From: Andrena cerasifolii
Lineage: Eukaryota; Arthropoda; Insecta; Hymenoptera; Andrenidae
Direction: 5' to 3'
Assembly: GCF_050908995.1 (NCBI RefSeq)
Contig: NC_135119.1
Span: 9,734,001-9,798,000, forward strand
Length of the DNA: 64,000 bases
A model generated the notes under the pieces. The model was not told where the DNA came from and did not search any database. It was given only the letters and a program-made list of their open reading frames with translations. This document shows, one piece after another, positions 47,693-58,654 of the stretch (the first letter of the stretch is position 1; every line of letters starts with the position of its first letter). The position numbers and the translations under genes were made by a program.

Positions 47693-47885
47693 TACTAGCT
47701 TTACTACTCGGCTTCGCCCGAAATTTAAATTCTAATTTTATAAAAAAAAAATTTTTTTGTGAAAATAGTCACATTTGTCTGGATTAGTTAAGCATAATAA
47801 GCTGGGACACATTCGTGACCCCAGAGTTTACCCTTCGAAAGTTGTTAGGTGACAGACAAACACACAAACACATTTTTTATTTTTT
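47693..47885 (+). repeat. ACTAGC..CTCGGCTTCGCCCG dispersed insect-type repeat
   Basis: ACTAGCTTTACTACTCGGCT, TCGCCCG is a form widely seen at the edge of non-autonomous repeats in arthropod genomes; downstream GACAGACAAACACACAAACA, CATTTTTTAT is the usual partner phrase. Only one copy is present here, so the assignment rests on recognition of the phrases. Confidence 0.4.
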
Positions 47886-49820
47886 TTTTATATTTTTTCT
47901 TGCGATAAATCCCCTTTGGAAGTCGTAAAGGCACGACATTTTAACTCGAAAATTATTCTTGGGGTACAATACATCCCGTGCGACCGCGAAGGGTTAAATT
48001 CATTGGCTTTTAGGAGCGGTTCAACGTAGGAAACCGGTGGTCCAAATTACGAAACCGTTTGCCCGAAATGAACCGAAGTCATTAGTTTAGTTTTTCTTTA
48101 GATATTATTTTAATCACATATTTTATCACTACACTAAATACATGATAAAATCTACATAAAATGTAGATCTTTTTCCCGTTTCTGTTTTTTTTTCTGCAAT
48201 GTGTTATGCCCGTGGAGAAAAATAAAAAAAGTGGTCCAGAATAGGCAACCCTCCCCTAAATTATTTGAAGTAACTCGAAAATCTAGATTAATTCTTTGCG
48301 ATCGTTGTAACCTCGCGTGAACATACATATTTGAGAGTCTATGCGAGCTTTGTATTAAAACATTTAACTCATATTAGTTCTTCAATTGACATTTGCATTT
48401 ATTTTGTCAAATTCAAAAATTTATTTTCGTAGTTTTGGCCATAAAATCGCAAAATTTCTCCACTCTACACCGGTTAGTAAGAATTCTCGGGCACCTAAGG
48501 ATCTTCTGTTAAAGAATAAAGTGATGTTTCTATTGCCATGGCAAACGCAGCAATGTTCAAAGTTTCCAAATAACGGAGGCTGCGTTCGCGAAAGTGTATG
48601 TGTGCTTGCCTAGGCTCTGCGATTGTTCGCCTGCGATGTCGGTGCAAACGTTGTAGCAGCACAGTACCTTGAAATATTGAATTTGTATATACTGTGCTTC
48701 TTTTCACCTGTTTCCTGATTGCGCACTATGTATTCGTCGAGAAACTATGGTAACAGCTCTTTTCCACTGTAACATCGACTTCAACTTTTAAATTAAATAC
48801 GAGGAGGGGCGTAGCTATTGGATATTCATAATGGACATTTAATAATTAAATGTTGCAGTTCTATTAGTAGGGAAATTAATAAAAATTACTTAACAAAATT
48901 ACTTTCAATGAACAATGACTTATGTCGTTAAGAATTACTTTTATTTTACTCTTTAACAATTAGGAAGCAGACGGAAGTTTATACTTTAGTTTTCCACGGT
49001 GCATAATTGAAAATACAGCACCATTGTTGTTTCACTATTTCTCGTGAAAAGTATTCTTTCGTACTGACTAATCTATACAAAGATCGGTGACTAATAATCA
49101 GGCATTCACTGAAAGGCTGAGTAGCAGTAATTCACGTAATCAACATTATTTCTTCCCTCATCTATCTTCATTTTATTCGTTCCAATTAGTCAGTAAACTC
49201 CACCCCTTAATAAAAAGAGAAACTAGTGCATTAACTACATATAATAGGACATATGGGCCATAAGACACCGTTTCCCGGGCTATGTATCATAATCATTATG
49301 TGGACCTCGTGTGAGCTACAATATAATGGCATTTCTCGGAGGATAATAATCAATTTATATTAATTAAACGGTGCTATCGGTAATACTCGTCAAGTCCTTT
49401 CGGTTTCTTAATAAACTATTATATGCAATCTTTACGTAATTCTTTATAGGAAGTCTGTTCACTAATACATGACATTTGAATGCAACACTTTAACTTTCGC
49501 TGTACATTTATTACAAATGAATAAGTATGTTGATAAAATGGCTCCAATGTCTAAATGAATGCACTATTGTGCAAATAATAACATGCATGAAACGAGAAAA
49601 GTACTGCGGGTGAACGATACAATGCAAGAGAATTAATTTACTAACAATAAATATATTAGTAATAATAAATCATGCCGTAAGTGACGTAAATAATATACTG
49701 CTAATAAAGATCTTCGGGGCCTACGTTCAGAAATGTAATAAATTCACAGCCTCCAGATTGTAAAACACGTCGTACATATTCGACAGTTTTTATTTATAAT
49801 TTCTATTAGGTATACGTACA
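47886..49820. other. Non-coding AT-rich stretch
   Basis: No convincing exon. GAAACCGGTGG and GAAACCGTTTG near 48036-48062 recall the AACCGG arrays. Confidence 0.35.
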
Positions 49821-49826
49821 CATTAT

Positions 49827-50158
49827 TTGGTGCTCGCGGGAGGAAGGGGAGGAGGGGAATATAGGGGAAATGATAGAGAAGATTTAGGACGAAGGAGGAA
49901 AAGGAGAGGAATGGATGAAGTGGTTAGAGGAAAGGAGGAGGGAGAGGGATGGTGGCAACAGGGGGAAGGGGGAGGGGGGCGAATGAAAATGGGAAAGAGT
50001 GAAAGAAGGAATGGAGTGAAAGAGAGGGAATGGAAGTCGAAGGGAGGGAGAGAAAGTAGGGGCGTGAGAGGGGTAGATGTAAGAATTAGGAAATAAGAGC
50101 GATTGATTAAGACTAGGGTAAGAACGAAGCGAGCGTGGCGTGGGAGAGGGAGAGGAGA
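49827..50158 (+). repeat. Polypurine (GGGA/GAAA-rich) tract
   Basis: Almost only G and A on the plus strand (GGGAGGAAGGGGAGGAGGGG and similar). The 89-codon frame it creates is Gly/Arg/Lys/Glu-rich and is explained by composition. Confidence 0.8.
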
Positions 50159-50163
50159 CGGCG

Positions 50164-50873
50164 CACAGTGGGGCTGGAGAGGAAAAAAGTCTTAAAACGA
50201 AAGTTGTATTTTTATGTATCCATCACTATATCCTGAAATCCAATAGACCAACGTATCTAACGTATATGACAGATATGTCATATTCGTGTTAATTGCAAAG
50301 AAGAATTGATCTGAAGTTAACCTTTCGCAATCTAACGGGAAACGTGTCAATATTCGTACGAGATTGTCGAATTTTTTCTGAATTCCTCTAGATATTTTTA
50401 TTTTTTTACCGCATGTATTTCGAATGTGTATAGTCTCAGCTTATTTGTGACATAAATATTTTTCGAAAATTCTTCACTGCAATCCCACTATACGGCTTCA
50501 AACGAAGCTACCCAGTATTTCAAGTTTTCATTAACTCTTTTAGGTTTATAAACAAAGCTCCGCCTTCCTCCGGGCTCTAGATAGTACTAATTGAAAGCAG
50601 ATACCATCTACTAACAGCCATAAAAAAATTGGCTGCAACTATTTGCAACTTTGGCTGTTATTAAAACATAATCACCCGAGTGCGCTGTGCACTCTTCGTT
50701 TCTTCGGTTTATTACTATTTCATTTGTTAAAGATGCTTCAATTTTATTTATGTTGCTGTCCATATAACCGTTGGCTATTAATAAATAATATAAAAAAAAG
50801 TACTGAAAAATATTGAGAAACTCCGAAGTTATGACATTTTTTCCGCGAATCCTATGTTACGTGCCCCACTGTG
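50164..50873. mobile_element. TIR element with CACAGTGGGGC ends inside the purine-rich tract
   Basis: Left CACAGTGGGGC (50164-50174) and right GCCCCACTGTG (50863-50873) are perfect inverses. CGGCG directly flanks both (50159-50163 and 50874-50878), possibly a 5-bp duplication. The purine-rich or GC-rich flank resumes on the right (CGGAGAAGTAG), while the interior is AT-rich. No transposase frame. Confidence 0.55.
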
Positions 50874-50879
50874 CGGCGC

Positions 50880-51887
50880 GGAGAAGTAGTTTAAGGGGTA
50901 GTTTTAAGTTTAGGTTAAGGTAGGTTAGGGGAAATTGTAAGAACGAAAAGAGAGGAGGAAGGAAAAGGAAGCACGTAACCCTAAGGGGAAGTCAGTAAAG
51001 AGATACATATGTACACATTATTTCTGTTATTACATTGTTACATTTTCATATTATATATTACACTTTAAAATATTATATGCTCGTACTAAAAGCATCATAC
51101 CTTTCTTAAAGTAACATTACAGTTAGAAATACATTTAAGTTTCTTAAAATCTTTAAACTAACGACAGAACTTGATTGACGTAAATCCTGAAACCCCTTGT
51201 TTTCGGTGCACCTATAACCATTTTGAGTTTTAGCTTAATTGCCGCTTACAAGCTGCCATTTCACGCAATCCCATCTGTCAAAGCAAATTATGAAATCCAC
51301 ATGAAACGATGAAACACGTTTCAATGCGCAAATCGCTACAAACACAGATTATAGAACTGTTTCCACGCACAAATATAAATGACAATTCGGGGCAAGTGGA
51401 ACAGAGACTGTTCAATCAATCAACATGCTGAAAAATCATTGTATTTCTGCGTTTTCAGGTAAAGTTTGCTAAGTTGAAGCTGTGAAAATTTGTTCTGTAT
51501 TTTAGTTAAATATTGAAACATCGTAATAAATAATATAGCTGAAAAATTTTGGTAAAATTTTACGAAACCCTAACTGTGAAATTTCTCGACTAGAAATTTC
51601 CCCTGTGCATTATTTTTATCGAAACTCGGAATTACTCTTTCCTCTTACAGGAGTTACTAAAAAGTGTTAAATTTGTAATACCAAAATTTGAAATGATTAA
51701 ATTCTTAATAACTATTTACTTTAGTTATTATTATTCTAATAATTAATACATTTCTGGGAAGCATTAAATGGGTTTACCAAAAATAGTGCCATTTTTAAAT
51801 GACAAATTAATTCATCTTCCCTAGGTTAATTTTAATAACAGTAATTAGAAAATATTCCGATCGATTGGTTTCAACTGTCATATAGCA
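50880..51887. other. Non-coding AT-rich stretch
   Basis: Starts with TTTAGGTTAAGGTAGGTTAG, an insect-style GGTTA-rich phrase. Otherwise nothing recognised. Confidence 0.4.
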
Positions 51888-52060
51888 TACCGCGTTCCAT
51901 ATTAGAGCGTACTCGTTTCGCGCAGGGATACACTGTTGATTGGTTGTAAACCGGCAGGGAAAGTGCCACGACCAATCGCGTGTGTCAGATTCGTGGGAGC
52001 TGCGCAGATCGTTTGCAAATCGGTAGGAGCGTTGGTACGCTCTTATATGGAACGCAGTGT
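51888..52060. mobile_element. MITE family I, copy 2
   Basis: Matches 25373-25544 across its full length, with ends ACCGCGTTCCATATTAGAGC and, inverse, ACACTGCGTTCCATATAAGA. No coding capacity. Confidence 0.85.
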
Positions 52061-52295
52061 AGACATGTAGTTGAAAAGGTCAACACGTATTCGATGCATC
52101 TTTATTGGATCAATTCGATTAGGTGTCCTTCGCGATGAAATAAATAGAACTCGCTACACTAACCCCATTCAGGCAACGTGTGAGTCGTAGCAAGTTGTTT
52201 GCTCGGTTATGAGGGCCGAAGGAGAGCACACGCTTCGATTGGAATGCTGTCTGTTAAAGATAAGGGTAGCTACCCCTCGGCAGAAAGGATCCCAC

Positions 52296-52498
52296 AATAT
52301 GCTTGACACTGCAGTGTCATATACAGGGTGTACACTGTTCAGCAACTGCAAAATTGAGGTTTTAAAATAACGCTTTCCACGAAATTATTTACGAAATTAT
52401 TAATATGCTTGACACCGCAGTGTCATATACTGGGTGTACACTGTTCAGCAACTGCAAAATTCAGATTTTAAAATAACGCTTTCCACGAAATTATTTAC
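52296..52498 (+). repeat. Tandem duplication, 106-bp period
   Basis: AATATGCTTGACACTGCAGT at 52296 recurs as AATATGCTTGACACCGCAGT at 52402, and both continue GTCATATACWGGGTGTACAC, TGTTCAGCAACTGCAAAATT, ATAACGCTTTCCACGAAATT. Only a handful of differences between units. Each unit contains a CAGGGTGTACAC mariner-like tip. Confidence 0.9.
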
Positions 52499-52825
52499 GC
52501 AAACGTAAGCGAAAGTTTGAAAACTATCATACTTGTATCGAGAACTTTATTAGAGTTTTGTCATCATCAATCAAATATCGCGCCACGAAACAAGGTTTTA
52601 GACTTATGAGGCGTATGATAAATTGTGATAAGGCTTCGCAAAAATTATACATCAATTTCAAGAAAATACAGTTTTTCATAAATAAACATATATGTGAACA
52701 GTTCTATTGTATAAAGGTATTTTATTATAAAAGGGTAAGTTGAGATTTTGTCGCGTTTACTTAACTCTATATCAATTTTCTTTGTAATCAACTTATTTAA
52801 TACCTTTCAGTTTTAACTGACGGAT

Positions 52826-53178
52826 TAGTGTTCTGCTAACCAAAAGGTTGGAAGTATTATATAAATATAATAAAATGGGAAACAGTATATCTTCGAGATT
52901 GCACACAATTTTCCATTTAAACAGTTAATGAAAACCAATAATCTTAAAACTGTTTCTAAACTAGAATCGGTCTCAACATTATATTATAGAATGTTATTAT
53001 ATAAAATTCAGTATGCAGTATTTCGAAAACATAGTAAAAAAGGAGGTTGTAAATAACTATTCTACGCTGGATTAAATAACTTGGTATAAAAAAAGATTAG
53101 TCCGTATCAAGAAAGTTTGCAAACACAAAGAAATAAATGTGGAAGTGGCTCGCGAGCCACCAGTAGGTCAACCCTGAT
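52826..53178. mobile_element. Possible decayed hAT element
   Basis: Left phrase TAGTGTTCTGCTAACCAAAA, GGTTGGAAG; right, inverse: CAGGGTTGACCTACTGGTGG, CTCGCGAGCC. Both have the look of hAT termini followed by a subterminal word, but the two tips differ and no 8-bp duplication is visible. Confidence 0.3.
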
Positions 53179-53179
53179 T

Positions 53180-54096
53180 TAGGCTATAGTATCAGATAGA
53201 AATATTAAAATATAAATTATAAGCTAATTTTAAATCTTGTAAAGGAGGGTTCAAAATTGTACTTATGTATAGTGCCTATCCGAGATATAGTGACTTAGGT
53301 GTGAAGTCCCTCAGCGGGGTCTTACTCGACAGCCTGCTGGGTACTGTCCGCGAAACGTGCCCCCCTACTACATTTTGCCCAACTCTGCCCCATACTACAG
53401 CGAACATATTACTTAGTAGGAATAATTGAAAACCAAAATTCTTTCAGTGGTTACATCAAATAGATAAATATAGCACATAATAAATTTACGACAGTTTTTT
53501 TTAACATTCGTCTTCGCGCGCATTTTTGTACCTTTTTTTTAAAAAAGGTAATTTTGTGGATAGATTTCACTTGACAGCAACAGTGCAGTGAAGGCTAGGC
53601 AGCAGGCTTGTAAATCACCCTGTAGAGACGCGCAAGGGTGTAGAGGGGTGCAGGTTGAAGGGACGCCTTATCACATCGCGCCACATTGACTGAACGACGA
53701 AATACGATTCCGCACTTTGTTTCCGCGTGCGGCGACTGATAATTGCATGAAAGAGGGCGGTATTGCGTCGGTTAGATTACGTTCGCTTCGTGCCTTCTTT
53801 GAGAATGGACACGAATGGCCCGCGGCGCAGACGAGGAAATTTGAAGGCGATGAGCGCGAATAATTACTTCGCAAGCCTCGAAGCGAAAGGACGAGGTCAG
53901 TTTGAAATTGAACGGATTTACTGGTGCTCGTGAAAAGGGGACCGCCGCGCCGTTGGAAACGCCCTTAATTATGTTGCAACTTATTCGTTGTTTCTAGTTA
54001 CGAGATGAAAATTTCGTGCTCAAGAACTGCGGTTTATATACTAATGACTTACAATATTTTTAAAACGTTCGTAGCGAAAAATGTAATTCACACAGT
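53180..54096. other. Non-coding stretch, CpG-rich at 53620-53960
   Basis: Contains an isolated MITE-like tip (CTACTACATTTTGCCCAACT, CTGCCCC near 53368-53392). Nothing gene-like recognised. Confidence 0.35.
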
Positions 54097-54099
54097 TTA

Positions 54100-54470
54100 C
54101 AAGGGAACACCGCGAACCCGGTCTCACTGATTGGAACGCAACTTTGTAGGTTTTTGGAGCGACTTAAAACAAGAACAATGGTGTGTTTCAGTTGGGCCCT
54201 ATCGCCGTTTAAGGGGGTGAAAACTAACCTCGAAGTCAAATTGGCACTTCCACTTTTTCCCGTATAACTCTCAAAGTACAACAGAAAGAAAAAATGTTTC
54301 AAACAAAAGTTGAATGGTGCAATAAGCGCTACAAACTTCCGTTAACAAAATTTTGAAAAGAGTTTTTTTTCGTCAGTTATATATTTTTTTTTAACTCTTT
54401 TAAAAATTTACGACAATTTAAGACTGGGTAATTTTTTCACCCGCTCGGGGTTAATCTCCACCAGTCCCAG
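54100..54470 (+). mobile_element. CAAGGGGA foldback family, diverged copy
   Basis: TTA-CAAGGGAACACCGCGAACCC, GG is followed by GGGGGTGAAAAC, TTTTTCCCGTATAACTCTCA, the same order of landmarks as the left arm at 36544. The right half is AT-rich and poorly preserved; TTTTTTCACCCGCTCGGGG near 54432 may be the remains of the right arm. Confidence 0.6.
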
Positions 54471-54474
54471 TCTG

Positions 54475-55133
54475 TAAATCACCTGTGAAAATCGCGACAA
54501 ATAATTTGTTTACATTCTGTAGACTTAATAAACTGCGTCGATATTTCCTGGTTCGATAACTAGGGCTGAGTTTTCACTGTCGCACAGCATCATAAAGTTG
54601 TTTAGAGGGAAAACAAAGCGATTTCACGGTATTAAATTAATAGCTCCGACAAACGGAGAAGCTGTTTGCGACTTAAGCCTCCCTGCGTGACTCCCGTTAA
54701 GGCCGTTAGCTTATTTCCTTCTCCTGCCGATTATATTGATCACACTGTTTGAAATAGTTCCATGTCTATCTCCTTCACACACTGCTTTTACTACCATGTC
54801 CGCAGCACTGCGAAAATTGAATAGGTAATGGATAGTGCATGTCAAATTGGAAATTATGTTTCACTTGTTTACGATGTTATCAGACAGCCTCATAAAATAA
54901 CAATGTTTCCTGGCAGGACTGTAAAGTGAAGATGAGCAAAGTACGTAATGAAAGAAATAACATTGAGCGATGAGGTGATTGTTTTTTATCTAATTCCAAT
55001 AATTTGAGAATCTTAGTAGGGTATACTAAGGGACTATTTTAAAGTTTATTCATTAGGCCATCTATTGACATAGTATTTTTGTTTATACATAAATAATTGA
55101 AGGTTATATAGATTATTGAAGTCAAAATGATCG
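54475..55133. other. Non-coding stretch, nothing recognised
   Basis: TAGGGTATACTAAGGG at 55017 looks like a GGGTA-type tip without a partner. Confidence 0.35.
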
Positions 55134-55460
55134 GACAGGGCTGGTTGACTAATAACATTAATAAGGTTTAAATTGTGATTTTGTTATTCAGAGAGCGATT
55201 TTTATTTTTCGTTTAAATTTTACTATGTTATAAATACATTACAATTTATGCTTGAGTCGAAAAAAATCAGTTTATTATTAAAATATGAAAGAAAGAAATT
55301 AATATTTTATAATGAATCAACTCTTGTGACATTGTGTTATTTTATTACCACTGAGATAAGTTGCTAATACCATTTTCTTAACTGATTGTACCTATAGTCA
55401 ACCTACCCCATACCGTAAGTCAACCAACCCCGATCATGGGACTGGTTGACCAGCATGTAA
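55134..55460. repeat. Cluster of GGTTGACY / RGTCAACC words (possible MITE)
   Basis: GACAGGGCTGGTTGACTAAT at 55134 faces TAGTCAACCTACCCCATA at 55395, which is followed by TAAGTCAACCAACCCC and GGGACTGGTTGACCAG. A tip-and-repeated-word design like the other MITEs, but the borders are not clean. Confidence 0.4.
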
Positions 55461-57564
55461 GTTGCTAGAAAAGCATTAAAATACCTTAATTGTTTTCACA
55501 CTGAGTCAACTTTAATAATTTGATCAGATAGCCAAATGTGTGCCCTATCAAATATACTAACCGGTTTAATGATATCTCGTCCACATAAGTTATTAAAAAT
55601 CAAAAACTGAAGAACTGGCCTACCAGTCCCGGTCTCCCCTGCAGTGCATATGGAACAACTTTTTGTGCGTTTGAAAATAAGGAGATTAGTTAATGTGTCC
55701 CGTTTTTGCTGGGTCACCACGTATACGTATTTGTTTTGTATCATAAAATTCCGCGCACCGAGATAATCGCATAGTAACCATGGAAAGAGGAATGCTCATC
55801 ATAAAAGTATATTATTATGGGGACCAATCGAGTGCTGTATATTTTTATACGGCACTATACGCGCGTATAAAGTTCGAATTCCAACGTACAACAAACACAT
55901 CAAGCGTGTTTATCTTCCCGAATATTTGTCGGCGCAGCGAGGGGGGCGGGGGGCTCTTATTGCGGAGGAAGTTACGATAGAGCCGGCTATGGGATGAAAA
56001 AAGTATCGGAAGACGGGGCAGGGGCAGGGGGAGGGTTGGGGGTGAATTTATAGTTTATTAGCTCCGAGCCAACTAGGAAGCGTAGTCTATTGAGTAAAGT
56101 CCATTGAAACTTCCCTGCCTCTAGGGATAATAAAAAAGAACTAGGGGAAGAGATGGAATGAGACAGAAGCGGGGAGGAGAAATAAAAAATGGAAGGCAAG
56201 GCAGCGCGTAGCGGACGAAAAGAATTTGTACGGGGCGAAGTTGGAAATCGCATGGGGACTAAGCTATTGTCCTACTCAGGGAACATTTCGGGCAAGGCTC
56301 GGCGAAGACTGGACAGTTCTGAATTTTTTTTTCTGTCTGCACGAGACGCAGAAATATTCCACGCTGACAATAACATATTCGCTATCCTTTATCTCACCGT
56401 TCACTTGCAAAAATCCAAACTCTTTTGATAATCCACTGAATATTCAGAGATTAAATTCGCACGCCCACGCGCTTCCTTAGATGAGATATCTAAATAAAAG
56501 ATATACCACATCGGACGGATTATCGTTAAATAAAATTAAATTAATTATATTTACAAATATATTACTTTAAGCAGTCATTTAGATACATCTAAACGTACCA
56601 GGTGTAAATGGATCAGATACAATCGTTGCTTACAATTACTACCCCTTCGCCAAACACGGGTGAGCTTCCTCGAATATTCCATTCAGCAAATTTCACCTGC
56701 CATGTAGTTTAATGTACCACGACAGTCTGTAACAGAATCCGAAGCACAAAAAAATATCGACGAAACTATGCCCATTCGCCAGAGATTTCGTTTCTCCGTG
56801 GAAAAAAAGAAGTGGTCAGGGTGAAAATGGCGGTGGGCCAAATTTTATATATTCCGTCCGCTCGTTCGTGGACAGCAATTTGCAGCTCTTTACGACGTCC
56901 GCGGGGGTTGAGTCCCGTTCTTCCAAAGACGGCACAGAATTGGCCAAAACACGTCGACGGACACCCCCATCCCTGTGTCGTTGAAATACGCCTTTGGCGG
57001 ATCACATTCACCCCCTCCCCGCTCCGCCCGGGTGGACTTAGACAGCAGGGGTTGTTCGGATAGGAGGCCGAGCTTTTATGAGCTGCTGGCTCGCTCAAAA
57101 TTTGCCTGGATGCCATCTGACTACCCTGAACGTTGGCTCCTCCTTGCCTCCCTGGAAGTAGGGGCAAATCAAGAGACAGCAAGTAATAAAAGAGTTGAAT
57201 CACCCTTTCTCTGTCCTTTTTTCCCCACGCTACCCCCTTGTACTTTATTTGCTTTTCTCCTCGTAGAAACTATGTACAACGATAGCTTCCTTCAGGTTTA
57301 CCCCATTTGAACGTCACGTATCGTAGGTATCGTAGTAAATCTATATGCGCGCTTTCTTTCCGGCGAACGCTATTGCGCTGTATTAGGAGCCTACAAGCAG
57401 TGGATGGAATTAATAGAAATGGAGGGACGTGGTGCTGGAGATTGATACGGTGGTTGCGGTCATACTGGTCAAAATATAGTATTGACAGAAATTCGTGGTC
57501 GCTACATTTGCTAACGAATAAAGTTCAGTTTATGAGTTGTATTGAAAAGATGGTAGTATAGGTA
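55461..57564. other. Long non-coding stretch with GC-rich frames at 56766-57310
   Basis: The minus-strand frame 57203-56766 (145 codons) overlaps plus-strand frames 56812-57063 and 56975-57310. None has a recognised domain. Purine-rich sequence at 55937-56190. Confidence 0.35.
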
Positions 57565-58594
57565 TTAAGGCTGTTCGAGTACTAGAAAAAAGCGAGCCGA
57601 GCCGAGCCTAGTACCCCGAGTAAAAACCGAGTGGCTCGAAAGAACCGAGAAGCTTGAATTTTTTCGAGCTGCTCAAATATACAGTATTTCCTCGTTACGG
57701 GCTCGGTTTGCTGTACACGATACGGACTATTCGCTATCCCCACCACTTCTGTCTCACTCTTGTCCGGCGAAGGCGAGAGCGAGATGGATCGAGAGCGAGC
57801 GAGAGGCACTGAAAGCGAGCGAGGACGGACGGTACGAGGCAGACGACGCGTTGATGTTTTGTTCGGACGCCTGACACTCTGTCCTTTGCGTGCGCGATGG
57901 TCGCAAGCGCTTACCGTGAGCCGGGCCTGCGTCAAGATTTTGCGAAGCGGTTTTCGTGCTCACGGTAAGCGCTCGCGACCATCGCGCACGCTCGCCGCGC
58001 ACGCAGTGTTCCATCTCGCTCCCCCCTTCGGCCAGAAAGAAGCGAGAAACGAACACTCGGAATTAGGGCTCCGTTCACGATACCGGGTCAACGCCGGTCC
58101 CGACCACCGAGCCGCTAACGAGGAAATACTGTACTTGGAGCAGGTCGAAATTTTCGAGCAGACCGACTGTGTCGAGTAGCTTGAAGCTTGAACGTTTCGG
58201 GCAATACGAATGTTTCGATTATTTTAGGTTACGTTTATCTACGGGAATGTAAATAATGGTTCTCGATAAGAAATGTGAATTATTAAAATATAAGCTGTAA
58301 AGGGAAATATTCTGTAACTTTTGAAAATAAGTACTAAATTCAAATCTTTCTTTTTTTTTCTTCATTTTTTTTTTTGTGTATTTATGAACGTATTCATACA
58401 CTTCTCTTTATGTTATCTTTCTTTCCTTGTTACTTTTTTCTTCGTAACCTAAAATATTCGAAACATTCGTATTGCCGAAACGTTCAAGCTTCAAGCTACT
58501 TACTTACTTACTTGGCACAGTCGGTCCGCTCGAAAATTTCGATCTGCTATAAGTATATTCGAGCCGCTCGAAAAGATTCGAGTTTATAATACAA
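57565..58594. mobile_element. Composite foldback with CTCGA/GAGCC words, split by a pogo-like MITE
   Basis: Begins AGGCTGTTCGAGTACTAG and carries GAGCCGAGCCGAGCC, GTGGCTCGAA and TTTTTTCGAGCTGCTCAAAT. After the inserted MITE, arm 58143-58235 (GGTCGAAATTTTCGAGCAGA, CCGACTGTGTCGAGTAGC, TTGAAGCTTGAACGTTTCGG) pairs with 58445-58545 almost perfectly. The right arm has a (CTTA)n expansion (CTTACTTACTTACTTGG) where the left has CTCGAC. The loop 58236-58444 is AT-rich. Confidence 0.75.
57682..58131. mobile_element. Pogo/Tigger-like MITE, copy 3, with internal hairpin
   Basis: Left CAGTATTTCCTCGTTACGGG; right, inverse: CAGTATTTCCTCGTTAGCGG. TA on both sides (57680-57681, 58132-58133). The 450-bp GC-rich interior has a ~31-bp hairpin: GCGCGATGGTCGCAAGCGCT, TACCGTGAGC at 57891 against GCTCACGGTAAGCGCTCGCG, ACCATCGCGC at 57959. 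The shared CTATCCCCACCA motif links it to copies 1 and 2. It is inserted in the surrounding CTCGA foldback. Confidence 0.85.
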
Positions 58595-58652
58595 ATTTAT
58601 AAATAAAAACCGGTTTTTAAACGCGGTTTTTTAAAACCGACAAACCCTAAAT
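58595..58652 (-). mobile_element. End of an AAACCGG element related to 8932
   Basis: Read on the minus strand: TAGGGTTTGTCGGTTTTAAA, AAACCGCG, AAAAACCGGTTTTTAT. This shows the intact form of the tip that is mutated at 8932. It abuts the CTCGA foldback; no other end seen. Confidence 0.55.
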
Positions 58653-58654
58653 GT

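Noticed and set aside
49827..50096. 89-codon plus-strand frame rich in Gly, Arg, Lys and Glu
   Set aside because: Entirely explained by a GGGA/GAAA polypurine tract; no domain and no start context.
50905..50935. GGTTAAGGTAGGTTAGG as a telomeric repeat
   Set aside because: Only two or three degenerate units; not a TTAGG array.
56766..57310. Overlapping 145-, 83- and 111-codon frames
   Set aside because: All result from a stop-poor GC-rich block; open on both strands with no domain.
58374..58589. 71-codon frame in the loop of the CTCGA foldback
   Set aside because: It crosses loop and arm sequence and is rich in Phe/Tyr/Ser from poly-T; repeat-derived.
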